Part shown: positions 27,957-36,719 of the stretch, piece by piece | Layout of the letters: every line of letters starts with the position of its first letter | How positions within the stretch are numbered: the stretch's first letter is position 1 | Assembly: GCF_041154485.1 (NCBI RefSeq) | Contig: NZ_AP028669.1 | Span: forward strand, 744,001 to 808,000 | Reading direction: 5' to 3' | Origin: Variovorax sp. V93 | GTDB taxonomy: Bacteria > Pseudomonadota > Gammaproteobacteria > Burkholderiales > Burkholderiaceae_C | DNA: 64,000 bases | Notes under the pieces: generated by a model | What the model was told of the DNA's origin: nothing | Databases searched by the model: none | What the model saw: the letters and a program-made list of their open reading frames with translations, nothing else | Position numbers and translations under genes: made by a program

Positions 27957-30379
27957 CAGGGCAGGGGCATCGAAAGATTCAGGAAGACGCTGCGCTGCCG
28001 TTCGCGCACGCCGTCATAGGGATGGCTGGAGATACCCAGCCCGTAGCGCAGGGTCAGCTTCGGCCCCAGGTTCCACCTGTGCTCGTAGCGCACGCTCCAC
28101 AGCGGGCCAGTGCCGAAGCCGGCCTGGCGATAGCTGCCGCCGCCGATCTCCACGGCCTGGAAGAACTGCCTGTCGTCGCTTTTCCAGTGGAGCCATTGCG
28201 CACGCACGGTGAGCAGGGCGCTGGCATCGCGGGGCGGGCTGAAGTACGCAACCTCCTGCTGCCGGCCGCGGCTGGCGCCGGCGCTGAGCCGGGTCTCGAG
28301 CTGGAAGCGCGGCGTGCTGACCCAGCGTTCGCGCCACGTGAAGTCGAGGGCGTTGCGCAGGTTGCCGTCGCTGAAGTCGAGCCGCTGCCATTGCAGCTCG
28401 AAGCGGCGCGACTCGTTGACCACGTGGCTCACGCCCAGGCCGGTTTCGCGCGCACCGATGCGTGCAATGCGCGCCTTCCAGGGCAGCTCCTTGCTGTCGC
28501 CGTCGAAGGTGGCCGAGAGCCGCCATGCGTCCCCGGCGCGGTAGTCGACGCGCGCGGCCGCGCTGGTGCGATAGGGTCCGGTGTTCGAATGCTGCACGGC
28601 GCCCTCGGCCAGCCAGCGGCCGCGCTGCCAGGCGAGTCCGATGCCGCCGCGTGCCCAGTTTCCGTTGCCGTCCGAAGTGTCTGCGCGGCCCAGCACCTGG
28701 TCGTAGAAGATGCGCCATTCGTCGTCGATCAGCCCCGAGCTGAGCCGGCTCGCAACACGCCATTCGCGGTTCGCGATGGCGGCGGCGCCGGAGGCTGCCT
28801 CGGCATCGAGGTCGAGCCGCGGGCCGGTGGCTGCGCGCCGCTTGCGGGCCAGGTCGCGCACCTGGGCGGTGTCGGGTGCGTCGGCCTCGAGCGATTCGGC
28901 GCGGCGGCGGGCCTCGCGGAATTCGCCGGCATCGAGCAGCGCCTCGACATGGCCGGCGCGTGCGCCGATGTCGTGCGGGTGGTCGGCGGCCAGTGCTTCA
29001 TAGCGCGCGAGCGACGCCTCGGGGTGGTCGCGCAGCCGTTCGGCCAGGCCTGCGCCGGCGGCGAAGCCGGCGTTGAGAGGCGCTTCGCCGGTCAGCAGCG
29101 CGAAGCGCCGCTGCGCGAGCGCATGCCGGTCGCCGTAGAGCAGCAGCATGGCGCGCATGCCGTTCGCTTCGGTGTACTCGCCATTCGGCAGGCCCGCCTC
29201 GGGCGCGAGGCGCAGCGTGGCGGGCGTGGCGCCCTCGATGCGCGCGAGCAGCGCATCGGCTTCCTCGAATCGGCCGGTATCGAGGTAGGCGTAGGCCAGC
29301 CCCTGGTAGATCGGATCGGCGGCCGGCAGTGCCGGGCCGCTGCCGGCCACAGCCGCCTCGAACAGCGGCACCGCATCGACCGAGCGGCGTTCCTGCGCGA
29401 AGGCGCGGGCCGCGGCGCCGAGCGCATAGGGCGGCAGCACCGATCCGTCGGCGCGCAGTGCCTCGAACAGCGCAATGGCGTCGGCCGGGCGGCCGCGCTC
29501 GACCAGCGCCAGCAGCCGATCGGACTGCAGCTGCAGGCGAACGGAGCGCCACGCATCGGCATCGGCAGGGTCGGCGTGCAGTGCCGATGCATCGAGCCGG
29601 GCCAGCGCGAACTCCTGCTGCGCCAACACCTTGTCGAGTGCGGCCACGCGCGCCGCACCGACGCGCTCGTCGCGCTCCAGCACCGCCCAGCGCAGTTGCT
29701 GTGCGAGCGCCTGCTGCTGCAGGGTGCACAAGACCAGCGCCGTGAAGGCGCCGGGATTCGCGCGCTCCGCCGCTTCGGCTTCCTCGAAGGCCGCGGATGC
29801 GGCACCGCTCGACGCCAGCAGCAGTTCGGCTTCGCGCTGCGCATCGCGCGAAGCCGGCAGGCGGGCGCGCCAGACGGCGATGGCCTCGCCCTGCAGCGCG
29901 AGGTCCTGCGTGCGGCGCGCCGCCAGGGCCAGCGCGCCGAGCGCGTAGTCGTGCAGGCTGGCAGGCGGCCCTTGGCGGCCCAGCGCCGCGGCATCGGCGA
30001 ACTGGCCGTCTGCGGCAGCGATCGCCACGGCATCGGAAATGATGCGTTGCCGCTCGGCATGGCCCGGCGCTGCCGCCAGCCATGTCCTCAACTGCTGCAG
30101 CGCCTGCAGCGCCTGCAGCGGCGCGATGCGATGCGCGCGATAGGCGGCGATCAATGCATCGTGTTGCTGCGGCGTATAGATGGCCGCAGCGTGATCGGCT
30201 GCCGCGGGCGAGGCAATGGCAACCGGGGCCGCCGGTGCGGCGGAGGCGCCGAACGCCAGCAGGCAGACGACCGGAGGCAGCTTCCGCAAAGCCTGTGTGA
30301 GGTATCGAGGCCATGGGTCGGCCGGCGCCGCATTGCGTCCAGCCACGACCGTGCCTCCATCGTTCTTGTGGATTGACAC
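27956..30379 (-). CDS. pgaA: Poly-N-acetylglucosamine outer membrane exporter PgaA
   Basis: 807 residues from the GTG at 30379, chosen because AAAGGGAG lies a few bases upstream; a longer reading frame begins with another GTG at 30445. After a signal-like hydrophobic segment (LPPVVCLLAFGASAA) come TPR-like alpha-helical repeats over about the first 480 residues and then a C-terminal beta-barrel with alternating aromatic strands ending in SVFLNLSMPLP. The TPR part recruits PgaB and deacetylated PNAG, and the barrel exports the polymer. First gene of the pgaABCD operon; the barrel end overlaps the pgaB start by one base. Confidence 0.92.
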   Translation of the reverse strand: MSIHKNDGGTVVAGRNAAPADPWPRYLTQALRKLPPVVCLLAFGASAAPAAPVAIASPAAADHAAAIYTPQQHDALIAAYRAHRIAPLQALQALQQLRTWLAAAPGHAERQRIISDAVAIAAADGQFADAAALGRQGPPASLHDYALGALALAARRTQDLALQGEAIAVWRARLPASRDAQREAELLLASSGAASAAFEEAEAAERANPGAFTALVLCTLQQQALAQQLRWAVLERDERVGAARVAALDKVLAQQEFALARLDASALHADPADADAWRSVRLQLQSDRLLALVERGRPADAIALFEALRADGSVLPPYALGAAARAFAQERRSVDAVPLFEAAVAGSGPALPAADPIYQGLAYAYLDTGRFEEADALLARIEGATPATLRLAPEAGLPNGEYTEANGMRAMLLLYGDRHALAQRRFALLTGEAPLNAGFAAGAGLAERLRDHPEASLARYEALAADHPHDIGARAGHVEALLDAGEFREARRRAESLEADAPDTAQVRDLARKRRAATGPRLDLDAEAASGAAAIANREWRVASRLSSGLIDDEWRIFYDQVLGRADTSDGNGNWARGGIGLAWQRGRWLAEGAVQHSNTGPYRTSAAARVDYRAGDAWRLSATFDGDSKELPWKARIARIGARETGLGVSHVVNESRRFELQWQRLDFSDGNLRNALDFTWRERWVSTPRFQLETRLSAGASRGRQQEVAYFSPPRDASALLTVRAQWLHWKSDDRQFFQAVEIGGGSYRQAGFGTGPLWSVRYEHRWNLGPKLTLRYGLGISSHPYDGVRERQRSVFLNLSMPLP

Positions 30380-30486
30380 TCTGCTCCCTTTGATAGCACT
30401 CCTGCACGGCGAATCGCCGTTCAGGGCAGAACTTCTCGAAGCCACGAAAGCTGTATTGAAAAGTTCCTAGAAAGTGACTCTATGGG

Positions 30487-30502
30487 AGTTTGTTAACAAA
30501 CT
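30487..30502. promoter_or_regulatory. Perfect 16-bp palindrome upstream of pgaA
   Basis: AGTTTGTTAACAAACT reads identically on both strands and lies about 108 bases upstream of the chosen pgaA start, in an AT-rich promoter region between pgaA and the divergent creatininase-like gene. It has the form of a dimeric repressor or activator site. Related half-motifs occur near 8085-8094 and 10575-10584. The cognate protein is unknown. Confidence 0.5.
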
Positions 30503-30629
30503 ACTCACAAGCGATGAAAGATGTGACCAGAGCGTGAACTGATTCGCAGATCAAGGGGCATCGAGGCTTCCACGTGCGCTTCGCACGGGCCATCTGGGCG
30601 CCGGCAGCGCCTCAGCCTAAGATCGCGAG

Positions 30630-31457
30630 ATGCACGCACAACCGGCCTCCCTGCCCCGCTTCTGGTCCCAGCTCACCACGCGCGATTTCGCGGCGCTCGA
30701 CGCGGCTGCCACGGTCGCGGTGCTGCCCCTCGGCGCCACCGAGCAGCACGGGCCCCATCTGCCGCTGGGCGTGGACACGGTGCTGGCCGACGGCATCGTC
30801 GCCGCGGCGCTGCCGCTGCTGCCGGCCGCGCTGCCGGTGCTGTTCCTGCCGACGCAGCAGATCGGCCTGAGCCCCGAGCACGCGCGCTTCGCGGGCACGC
30901 TCACGCTGTCGGCCGAGACCTTGATCCGCATGTGGAAGGAGATCGGCGCCGGCGTGGCGCATGCCGGCGTGAAGAAGCTGGTGCTGTTCAATGCGCACGG
31001 CGGCCACGTGGGCGCGATGGACATCGTGGCGCGCGAGCTGCGCGCGGCGCACGGCCTCATCGTCTACAGCGTGAGCTGGTTCAACCTGCCGCTGGGCGAT
31101 GCGGGCGCGCAGTTCGGCGCCCACGAACACCGCTTCGGCGTGCATGCGGGCGAGATCGAGACCTCGATGATGCTGGCCCTGGCGCCGCAGCAGGTGCGCA
31201 TGGGCGAGGCGAAGAATTTTCGCTCCACCTCCGAGCAGCGCGCGGCCGGCTACGCGATTCTCGGCAACGGCAAGAGCGCCAAGCTCGGCTGGGCCATGGA
31301 GGACTACAACGCACAGGGCGCGGCCGGCAACGCCGCCGCCGCGACGGCGCCGCGCGGGCAGGCTGTTGTCGATGCGGCTGCGGAGCAGCTCGCACTGTTG
31401 CTGGCGGAGGTGTCTCGGATGCCGCTGGATACGGCCCGTACGGGGCCGCTGCCGTAG
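30630..31457 (+). CDS. Creatininase family amidohydrolase
   Basis: 275 residues. Metal-binding signatures of the creatininase fold are clear: LPLGATEQHGPHLPLGVDT (Glu, His and Asp ligands), NAHGGHVGAMD and HAGEIETSMML (His and Glu). The family hydrolyses cyclic amides or acts on N-formyl and related bonds with two metal ions; members include creatininase, FAPy deformylase and the mycofactocin-associated MftE, and this one cannot be assigned to a substrate. It is alone on the plus strand, convergent with the threonine dehydratase-like gene five bases away. Confidence 0.88.
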   Translation: MHAQPASLPRFWSQLTTRDFAALDAAATVAVLPLGATEQHGPHLPLGVDTVLADGIVAAALPLLPAALPVLFLPTQQIGLSPEHARFAGTLTLSAETLIRMWKEIGAGVAHAGVKKLVLFNAHGGHVGAMDIVARELRAAHGLIVYSVSWFNLPLGDAGAQFGAHEHRFGVHAGEIETSMMLALAPQQVRMGEAKNFRSTSEQRAAGYAILGNGKSAKLGWAMEDYNAQGAAGNAAAATAPRGQAVVDAAAEQLALLLAEVSRMPLDTARTGPLP

Positions 31458-31461
31458 CCGT

Positions 31462-32439
31462 TCAGGCCGCCCAGCCAACGCCCCCCAGCACCTCGGCAAA
31501 CATGCCGGAATCGACATTGCCGCCGCTCAGGCAGATGCCCAGCGTCTTTCCGCGCCAGCGCTCCTGCTGCTGGAGCGCACCCGCCAGCGCCGCGGCGCCA
31601 GCGCCTTCGGCCACGTTGTGCGTGTCGCTGAAGAGAATGCGCATGGCCTCGGCCACCTCGTCGTCGGTGACGGCGATCACGTCGTCGGCCTCGCGCAGGA
31701 TCACCTCCAGCGATTCGGGCACCGGCGTGCGGCAGGCCATGCCGTCGGCCAGCCGCGTGCCGGCCGGCGACTCGACGGGCCGGCCTGCGCGGAACGAATC
31801 GCGGTACGCCGTGGCATGCGCCGACACCACGCCGACGAGCCGGGTCGACACGCCGCAGTGCGCCCGCGCGGCGGCCCCGGCCGCGAAGCCGGAGCCCAGC
31901 CCGATCGGGATGAACAGCACGTCGGGCGGCGCATCTTTCAGTGCGCTGAAGAATTCGACATACGCCGTCGACACGCCGCGCACCAGCTCGCGGTGGAACG
32001 AGGGCACGCGGTGCATGCCGTCGCGCTCCGCAAGCAGGGCCGCATGCTCCGCGGCCGCCTGGAAGTCGTCGCCATGCTCGACCAGCTGCACGCCCAGTGC
32101 GCGCATCGCGGCGTTCTTCTCGAGCGAGTTGCCATGCGGCACCACGATGGTGGCCGCGAGCCCGTGGCGCCGCGCCGCAAAGCCGACCGACTGCCCGTGG
32201 TTGCCGCGCGTGGCGCTGATCGCATGGCGCACGCCGGGTTGCTCGCGCGCCAGCGTCTCGAAATAGGTCAGCCCGCCGCGGATCTTGAAGGCGCCCGCGG
32301 GCGTGTGGTTCTCGTGCTTGGCCCACACCGTGCAGCCGAGGCGCTGCGCGAGCAGCGGCCATGCGTACTGCGGCGTGGGCGGCATGGCGGCACCCACGGT
32401 GCGCTGCGCGGCTTCGATTTCTTCGCGGCTGAATCTCAC
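31462..32439 (-). CDS. PLP-dependent threonine/serine dehydratase-like enzyme
   Basis: 325 residues, the catabolic-size enzyme without the C-terminal regulatory ACT domain. PLP Lys52 lies in PAGAFKIRGG, the substrate loop is ATRGNHGQSVG, the phosphate-binding glycine loop is GLGSGFAAG, and the family C-terminal SGGNVD is present. It would deaminate Thr or Ser (or a hydroxy-amino acid such as hydroxyaspartate) to a 2-oxo acid and ammonia. It is the last gene of the ten-gene run behind the MocR regulator, 13 bases after a LysE gene, which suggests that the operon handles hydroxy amino acids. Confidence 0.9.
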   Translation of the reverse strand: MRFSREEIEAAQRTVGAAMPPTPQYAWPLLAQRLGCTVWAKHENHTPAGAFKIRGGLTYFETLAREQPGVRHAISATRGNHGQSVGFAARRHGLAATIVVPHGNSLEKNAAMRALGVQLVEHGDDFQAAAEHAALLAERDGMHRVPSFHRELVRGVSTAYVEFFSALKDAPPDVLFIPIGLGSGFAAGAAARAHCGVSTRLVGVVSAHATAYRDSFRAGRPVESPAGTRLADGMACRTPVPESLEVILREADDVIAVTDDEVAEAMRILFSDTHNVAEGAGAAALAGALQQQERWRGKTLGICLSGGNVDSGMFAEVLGGVGWAA

Positions 32440-32452
32440 GCGCTTTCCTTTT

Positions 32453-33085
32453 TCACTTGCGTTCCGTCAGCGCCACGCGCACCGCCAGTGCGGCCAGCAC
32501 GCTGCCCATGACGTAGCGCTGCGCGCGCAGCCAGCCGGCGCTTTGCGAGAGCACGGCCGTGATGCTCGCGGCGCCGAGGATCATCACGGTGTTGACCGCG
32601 GCGCTGCTGGCCATCTGCGCGACGCCCAGCTGCATGCTCTGCAGCAGCACCGAGCCGCGCTCCGGATGGATGAACTGCGGAAAGAACGAGAGGTAGAACA
32701 TCGCGACCTTCGGGTTCAGCAGGTTGGTGAGAAAGCCCATGCGAAACAGCTTGCCCGGCGGATCGGCCGGCAGCGCGCGCGGCTCGAAGGGCGCATTGCC
32801 GCCGGGCCTGACCGCCTGCCATGCGAGCCACAGCAGGTAGGCTGCGCCGGCCAGCCGAATGGCGTCGAACGCGAGCGGCACGGCCAGCAGCAGCGCGGTG
32901 AGGCCGAGCGCGGCTGCGAACAGGTGCGCAAGAAAAGCCATCATCACGCCGCCGAGCGAAACCAGTCCGGCGCGCCGGCCCTGGATCAGCGTGCGCGACA
33001 CGCAATAGATCATGTTCGGCCCCGGCGTGAGCGCCAGCAGCAGCGAGGCGAGTGCGAACCAGGCGATTTCGGTCAAGCTCAGCAT
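32453..33085 (-). CDS. LysE family amino acid exporter (first of three)
   Basis: 210 residues with about six membrane helices. The N-terminal ALTPGPNMIYCVSRTLIQG and the helix 3-4 region PGKLFRMGFLTNLLNPKVAMFYLSFFPQF are the LysE/RhtB signature. Such proteins export basic, branched or hydroxy amino acids. It is squeezed between the VOC gene (one base gap) and the dehydratase gene (13 bases). Together with the LysE genes at 35367 and 38906 it gives the operon three paralogous exporters. Confidence 0.93.
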   Translation of the reverse strand: MLSLTEIAWFALASLLLALTPGPNMIYCVSRTLIQGRRAGLVSLGGVMMAFLAHLFAAALGLTALLLAVPLAFDAIRLAGAAYLLWLAWQAVRPGGNAPFEPRALPADPPGKLFRMGFLTNLLNPKVAMFYLSFFPQFIHPERGSVLLQSMQLGVAQMASSAAVNTVMILGAASITAVLSQSAGWLRAQRYVMGSVLAALAVRVALTERK

Positions 33086-33086
33086 G

Positions 33087-33779
33087 TCAGAGTCCTTCGG
33101 ATTGAAGCGTGACGGGGCCGCGGGGCGTGTCGAGCACGGCCGCCAGGTTGGGCGCGCCGGCCTGCACCGCCAGGCCGGCCATGCCGATGGCCGACAGCGC
33201 CGCAGAAAGGTCGGCCGCGCGCGGATGCGTGGCCTGCAGCGAGCGCATCGCCAGCCCCGAGGCCGGCATGGCGTCGGTGGGGTGCACCGGGCCCCACTGG
33301 ATCAGCGTGGGCAGCGCGCCGTAGAAGAGGCGCTGGCCATCGTCGCGCACCGTGATCTGCCATTCGAGCCGGCCGGCGGGCGTGTCACGCGAGGCTTCGA
33401 GCAATTGGCCGCGGTCGATGTGCGCGTGCTCCTCGCGCGCCAGCGCCTGCAGCGCGGCGTGGGCGTCGGGCACGCGCGCGACGAAGTGCACCAGCCGCGG
33501 TCCGCGCCGCACAAGCCCGGCCTGCAGCACGGGGTCGTCGAGGTCGAACCAGCGGCGCGTGCCGGGGCGCGAGGGCCGCTTGCCGGGCTCGATCGCGATG
33601 ATTTCGAGGTAGGCCTGCGGGAACGCCTCGGCCGCGATGTTCAGCAGCCGGTTGTGCGTGCCCATCAGCGGATGTGAGCCACCAGGGCCCGGCGTGACGC
33701 CCAGCGTGGCCTCGCACCACGCCACGCCCTCAGCCAGCGAGGCAGCGGCGATCACCAGATGGTCGAGTTGCGCGCGCAT
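33087..33779 (-). CDS. VOC (glyoxalase-like) domain protein
   Basis: 230 residues from the ATG at 33779. It begins LDHLVIAAASLAEGVAWCEATLGVTPGPGGSH, typical of the glyoxalase_3-like group in which a His and Glu line a metal-binding paired beta-alpha-beta-beta-beta fold; RLEWQITVRDD and the C-terminal DTPRGPVTLQSEG follow. The substrate is unknown; proteins of this group are often annotated as hypothetical with glyoxalase-like domain. It lies in the middle of the MocR-linked operon and may detoxify a reactive intermediate, which is inference from company with DJ-1 and GST genes. Confidence 0.85.
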   Translation of the reverse strand: MRAQLDHLVIAAASLAEGVAWCEATLGVTPGPGGSHPLMGTHNRLLNIAAEAFPQAYLEIIAIEPGKRPSRPGTRRWFDLDDPVLQAGLVRRGPRLVHFVARVPDAHAALQALAREEHAHIDRGQLLEASRDTPAGRLEWQITVRDDGQRLFYGALPTLIQWGPVHPTDAMPASGLAMRSLQATHPRAADLSAALSAIGMAGLAVQAGAPNLAAVLDTPRGPVTLQSEGL

Positions 33780-33790
33780 GGTGCTTTGCC

Positions 33791-34723
33791 TTACAGCGTG
33801 ACCTGGCCGTCGATGCAGGTCACGGCATCGCCGCCGACCCACACCTTGCCGTCGGCGTCGCGCTCGATGTACACGCGCCCGGAACGGCCGAGGCACTGGC
33901 CCTGCGCGGCCGTGTAGCGCGCGGGCATGTGGCCGTCGGCAATCAGCCATTCGGCCAGGCTGGCGTTGAGGCTGCCGGTGACCGGGTCTTCCTCCACGCC
34001 GATGGGCGCGGCAAAGGCGCGCACCTCGAGGTCGATCTTCGGGTCGTCGTCTCCGGTGGCAACGGCCTTGCCGCCGAAGGCGCGCGCCTCGCGGTTCGAG
34101 CGGCCGATCAGCATCGACGAGCCCTGCTCGGCGGGCATGCCCGCCACGCCGGCCTTCACGCCCAGCTCCTTGAGCATGCGGTGGTCGGGCACGAGCCGCA
34201 GGACCGTGTCCGCATCGCTCAGCAGCAGGCCGAACCACACCGGGCCGTTGTCGAGCACCTGGGCCGCGACCACCTGCTGCGCCTTCAGGCCCAGCGCGCC
34301 CGCCACCTTGGCCAGCAGCGTGGGGCTGGGCGCGCTGCGCTTGAGCGGCGGGGCCGAGAAGGCCAGGCGTTCGCCTTCATGGCGCAGCGGCACCAGGCCG
34401 GCCGCGCACTGCTGCACGATCCGGCCCGCCGCCTTGGGCTTGCCGCCGGCCTGCAGCCAGGCGTGGCAGCTGCCGATGGTGGGATGGCCGGCAAAGGGTA
34501 GCTCGCCGCCGGGCGTGAAGATGCGCACGCGGTAGTCGGCCGTGGGATCGGTCGGCGGCAGCAGGAAGGTGGTTTCCGAAAGATTGGTCCACTGCGCAAA
34601 GCGCTGCATCTCGGCGTCGTCGATGCCACCGCCATCGAGCACCACGGCGAGCGGATTGCCGAGGTAGGGCGTGGCGGTGAAGACGTCGACTTGTTTGAAC
34701 GGGCGGGGTTTCATGGGTTTCAT
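33791..34723 (-). CDS. PhzF family epimerase/isomerase
   Basis: 310 residues from the ATG at 34723, whose first bases overlap the TGA of the GST gene. The start FKQVDVFTATPYLGNPLAVVLDG, catalytic Glu in NLSETTFLLPP, FAGHPTIGSCHAWL and the second-half VEEDPVTGSLNASLAEWL are diagnostic of the diaminopimelate epimerase-like PhzF fold. Known members isomerise trans-2,3-dihydro-3-hydroxyanthranilate in phenazine synthesis, but no other phenazine genes are present here. In this operon a role on an amino acid derivative is more likely. Confidence 0.92.
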   Translation of the reverse strand: MKPMKPRPFKQVDVFTATPYLGNPLAVVLDGGGIDDAEMQRFAQWTNLSETTFLLPPTDPTADYRVRIFTPGGELPFAGHPTIGSCHAWLQAGGKPKAAGRIVQQCAAGLVPLRHEGERLAFSAPPLKRSAPSPTLLAKVAGALGLKAQQVVAAQVLDNGPVWFGLLLSDADTVLRLVPDHRMLKELGVKAGVAGMPAEQGSSMLIGRSNREARAFGGKAVATGDDDPKIDLEVRAFAAPIGVEEDPVTGSLNASLAEWLIADGHMPARYTAAQGQCLGRSGRVYIERDADGKVWVGGDAVTCIDGQVTL

Positions 34724-35361
34724 TCGAGCGGAAGATCGAGCACGCCGCGCGTGCCCGGCCGGGAGATCAGTTCGCCATACCAGCGTTCCAGGTTCGGCCA
34801 GCTGGGGCGCTGGTATTCGGCGGGTGGCAGGCCGAACCAGCGGTGCGCCTCGCAGCCGATGGGAATGTCTGCCATCGTGAAGCGGTCGCCGGCCATGAAG
34901 GGCTGCCGGGCCAGGTGCGCGTCGAGCATCGCGAACAGCGCCTCGCTTGCATGGACCGAGGCCGCGATCAATGCCGGTTCGCGTTCGGCCGGCAGCGTGC
35001 GCACCCATTGCACGAAGGCGTCGCGGCTTGCGCGGTTGAGCGTGGTCTGCTGCCAGTCCATCCAGCGCTCGGCATCGAAGCGCGCGGGCAGTTCGCTCGG
35101 GTAGAACTTGCCATGCGAATGTTTGGCGCAGAGATAGCGCACGATCACATTCGACTCCCACAGCGTGACGCGATCGCTGCCTTCGCCGTCGTCGATGGTG
35201 GGCACCGTCGCATTCGGGTTGAGCGCCAGGTACTCGGGCGTCTGCACCACGCCGAAGCGGCCGCCGGCCTCGGTGCGTTGGAAGTCGAGCCCGAGTTCCT
35301 GCGCGCACCAGACGACCTTGCGCACGTTGATCGAACTGATGCGGCCCCAGATGTTGAGCAT
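34720..35361 (-). CDS. Glutathione S-transferase
   Basis: 213 residues. The N-terminal thioredoxin-like domain contains RISSINVRKVVWCAQELGL (Ser/Cys in the active-site region), LNPNATVPTID with the cis-Pro, and WESNVIVRYL (Glu-Ser gamma-glutamyl binding). The helical C-terminal domain includes FTMADIPIGCEAHRW, the family N-capping box. It conjugates glutathione to electrophiles or acts as a thiol transferase. It starts five bases before the stop of the upstream LysE gene region and is coupled to phzF-like by ATGA overlap. Confidence 0.92.
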   Translation of the reverse strand: MLNIWGRISSINVRKVVWCAQELGLDFQRTEAGGRFGVVQTPEYLALNPNATVPTIDDGEGSDRVTLWESNVIVRYLCAKHSHGKFYPSELPARFDAERWMDWQQTTLNRASRDAFVQWVRTLPAEREPALIAASVHASEALFAMLDAHLARQPFMAGDRFTMADIPIGCEAHRWFGLPPAEYQRPSWPNLERWYGELISRPGTRGVLDLPLE

Positions 35362-35366
35362 GGTGT

Positions 35367-36038
35367 TCAGCTTCCTTGGACAGGTGTGGCGGACAGGGCG
35401 GATGGCACGGCGGGACGGTCGAGCAGCAGCAGGCGGATCGCCAGGCCGACCATCACCAGGGCCAACAGGCCGCGCTGGAACTTTTCAGTCCCCGGGCGCC
35501 GCTGCAGCCATCGGCCGACCTGCCCGCTGCAGGCGCCGAGCAGCGTGTTGAACGCGAGCGCGGCTGCCGACAGCATGACGCCGAGCTGCACCAGTTGCAA
35601 GGGCACGCTGCCGCGCGCCGGGTCGACGAACTGCGGCAGAAACACCATGAAGAACAGCAGCGCCTTCGGATTGACGAGGTTGTTCAGGAAGGCCATGCGC
35701 ACGATGCGTGCGAAGGCGGACGGCTGCGCACGCGCGCCCGCGAGGAGCCCGCCGCCGCTGCGAACGGCCTGCACCGCAAGCCACAGCAGGTACAGCGCGC
35801 CCGCGTAGCGCAGCAGGTCGAAGGAAGGCGGCCAGGCCGCCACCAGCGCGGTCACGCCCGTGGCGGCGAAGAGCGTGTGCACCAGGTCGGCCGACGAAAT
35901 GCCGAGTGCCGCCGCGAAGCCGCCGCGCGGGCCATGGGCCACGCCGTGCGAGAGCACGAAGGCCATGTTCGGCCCCGGCGACAGGAACAGCGCGAGAACG
36001 GCCAGCAGGAAGAGCGCGAGCGTGGCGAGGCTGATCAT
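35367..36038 (-). CDS. LysE family amino acid exporter (second of three)
   Basis: 223 residues, about six membrane helices. Family blocks are FLSPGPNMAFVLSHGVAHG at the N-terminus and FARIVRMAFLNNLVNPKALLFFMVFLPQFVDP in the middle. It is flanked by the DJ-1-like gene (24-base gap) and the GST gene (5-base gap). It is clearly paralogous to the LysE proteins at 32453 and 38906 but diverged, so the three probably export different substrates or form separate stress outlets. Confidence 0.93.
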   Translation of the reverse strand: MISLATLALFLLAVLALFLSPGPNMAFVLSHGVAHGPRGGFAAALGISSADLVHTLFAATGVTALVAAWPPSFDLLRYAGALYLLWLAVQAVRSGGGLLAGARAQPSAFARIVRMAFLNNLVNPKALLFFMVFLPQFVDPARGSVPLQLVQLGVMLSAAALAFNTLLGACSGQVGRWLQRRPGTEKFQRGLLALVMVGLAIRLLLLDRPAVPSALSATPVQGS

Positions 36039-36062
36039 GATGTGCGTCCTGCAGCGCTTCCT

Positions 36063-36695
36063 TCAGGCCGCGTCGGCCGTGGCCGCCGCAACCGTGGGGA
36101 GATAGGGCGCGATGTTGCACAGGGTGCGCGCCACGTAGTCTTCCTTCTCGCCCACCGGCGCAACATAGTGCAGCGCGCTCTTCGCGGCCTCGATGCCTTC
36201 GCTGCGTGCGATGAGCCAGGCTGCAAGGTAGGGCGCCGACAGGCAGCCGCCCGCCGTTGCCACGTTGCCGCGCGCGAAGAAGGGCTGGTTGAGCACCTCG
36301 ACGCCGGCCTCCTGCACCCAGGGCTTGGTCGTGAGGTCGGTGCAGGCCGGCACCGCACCCAGCAGGCCCAGCTTGGCGAGCAGCAGCGTGCCCGAGCACT
36401 GCGCGCCGATCAGCTGCCGCTTCGCATCGAGGCGGCGCAGCGCGCCCATGATGGCCGGATCGGCCGCGATCTCGCGCGTGCGGATGCCGCTGCCGACGAG
36501 CACCGCGCCGGCTTCGGCGGCCGCTTCGAGCGTGGAGCTCGCATGCACGGTGACGCCGTTCATCGAGGTGACCGTGGCGCTGGGCGCGGCCAGCGTCACG
36601 CGCCATCCCGGCCTCTTGATGCGGTTGAGCACCCCGAGCGCGATCAGCGAGTCGAGTTCGTTGAAGCCGTCGAAGGTAAGGATGGCGATGTGCAT
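36063..36695 (-). CDS. DJ-1/PfpI family protein
   Basis: 210 residues. The N-terminal strand AILTFDGFNELDSLIALGVLNR and the nucleophile elbow LIGAQCSGTLLLA with its conserved Cys identify the DJ-1/PfpI (glutamine amidotransferase-like) fold. Family members act as glyoxalases, deglycases, amidases or hydratases of isonitriles; no extension points to a transcription factor. It sits between the aminotransferase and a LysE exporter in the MocR-linked operon, suggesting a role on a reactive carbonyl or amide derived from an amino acid. Confidence 0.9.
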   Translation of the reverse strand: MHIAILTFDGFNELDSLIALGVLNRIKRPGWRVTLAAPSATVTSMNGVTVHASSTLEAAAEAGAVLVGSGIRTREIAADPAIMGALRRLDAKRQLIGAQCSGTLLLAKLGLLGAVPACTDLTTKPWVQEAGVEVLNQPFFARGNVATAGGCLSAPYLAAWLIARSEGIEAAKSALHYVAPVGEKEDYVARTLCNIAPYLPTVAAATADAA

Positions 36696-36719
36696 CGTGA
36701 CGTATCTCTGCTTCGTGGC

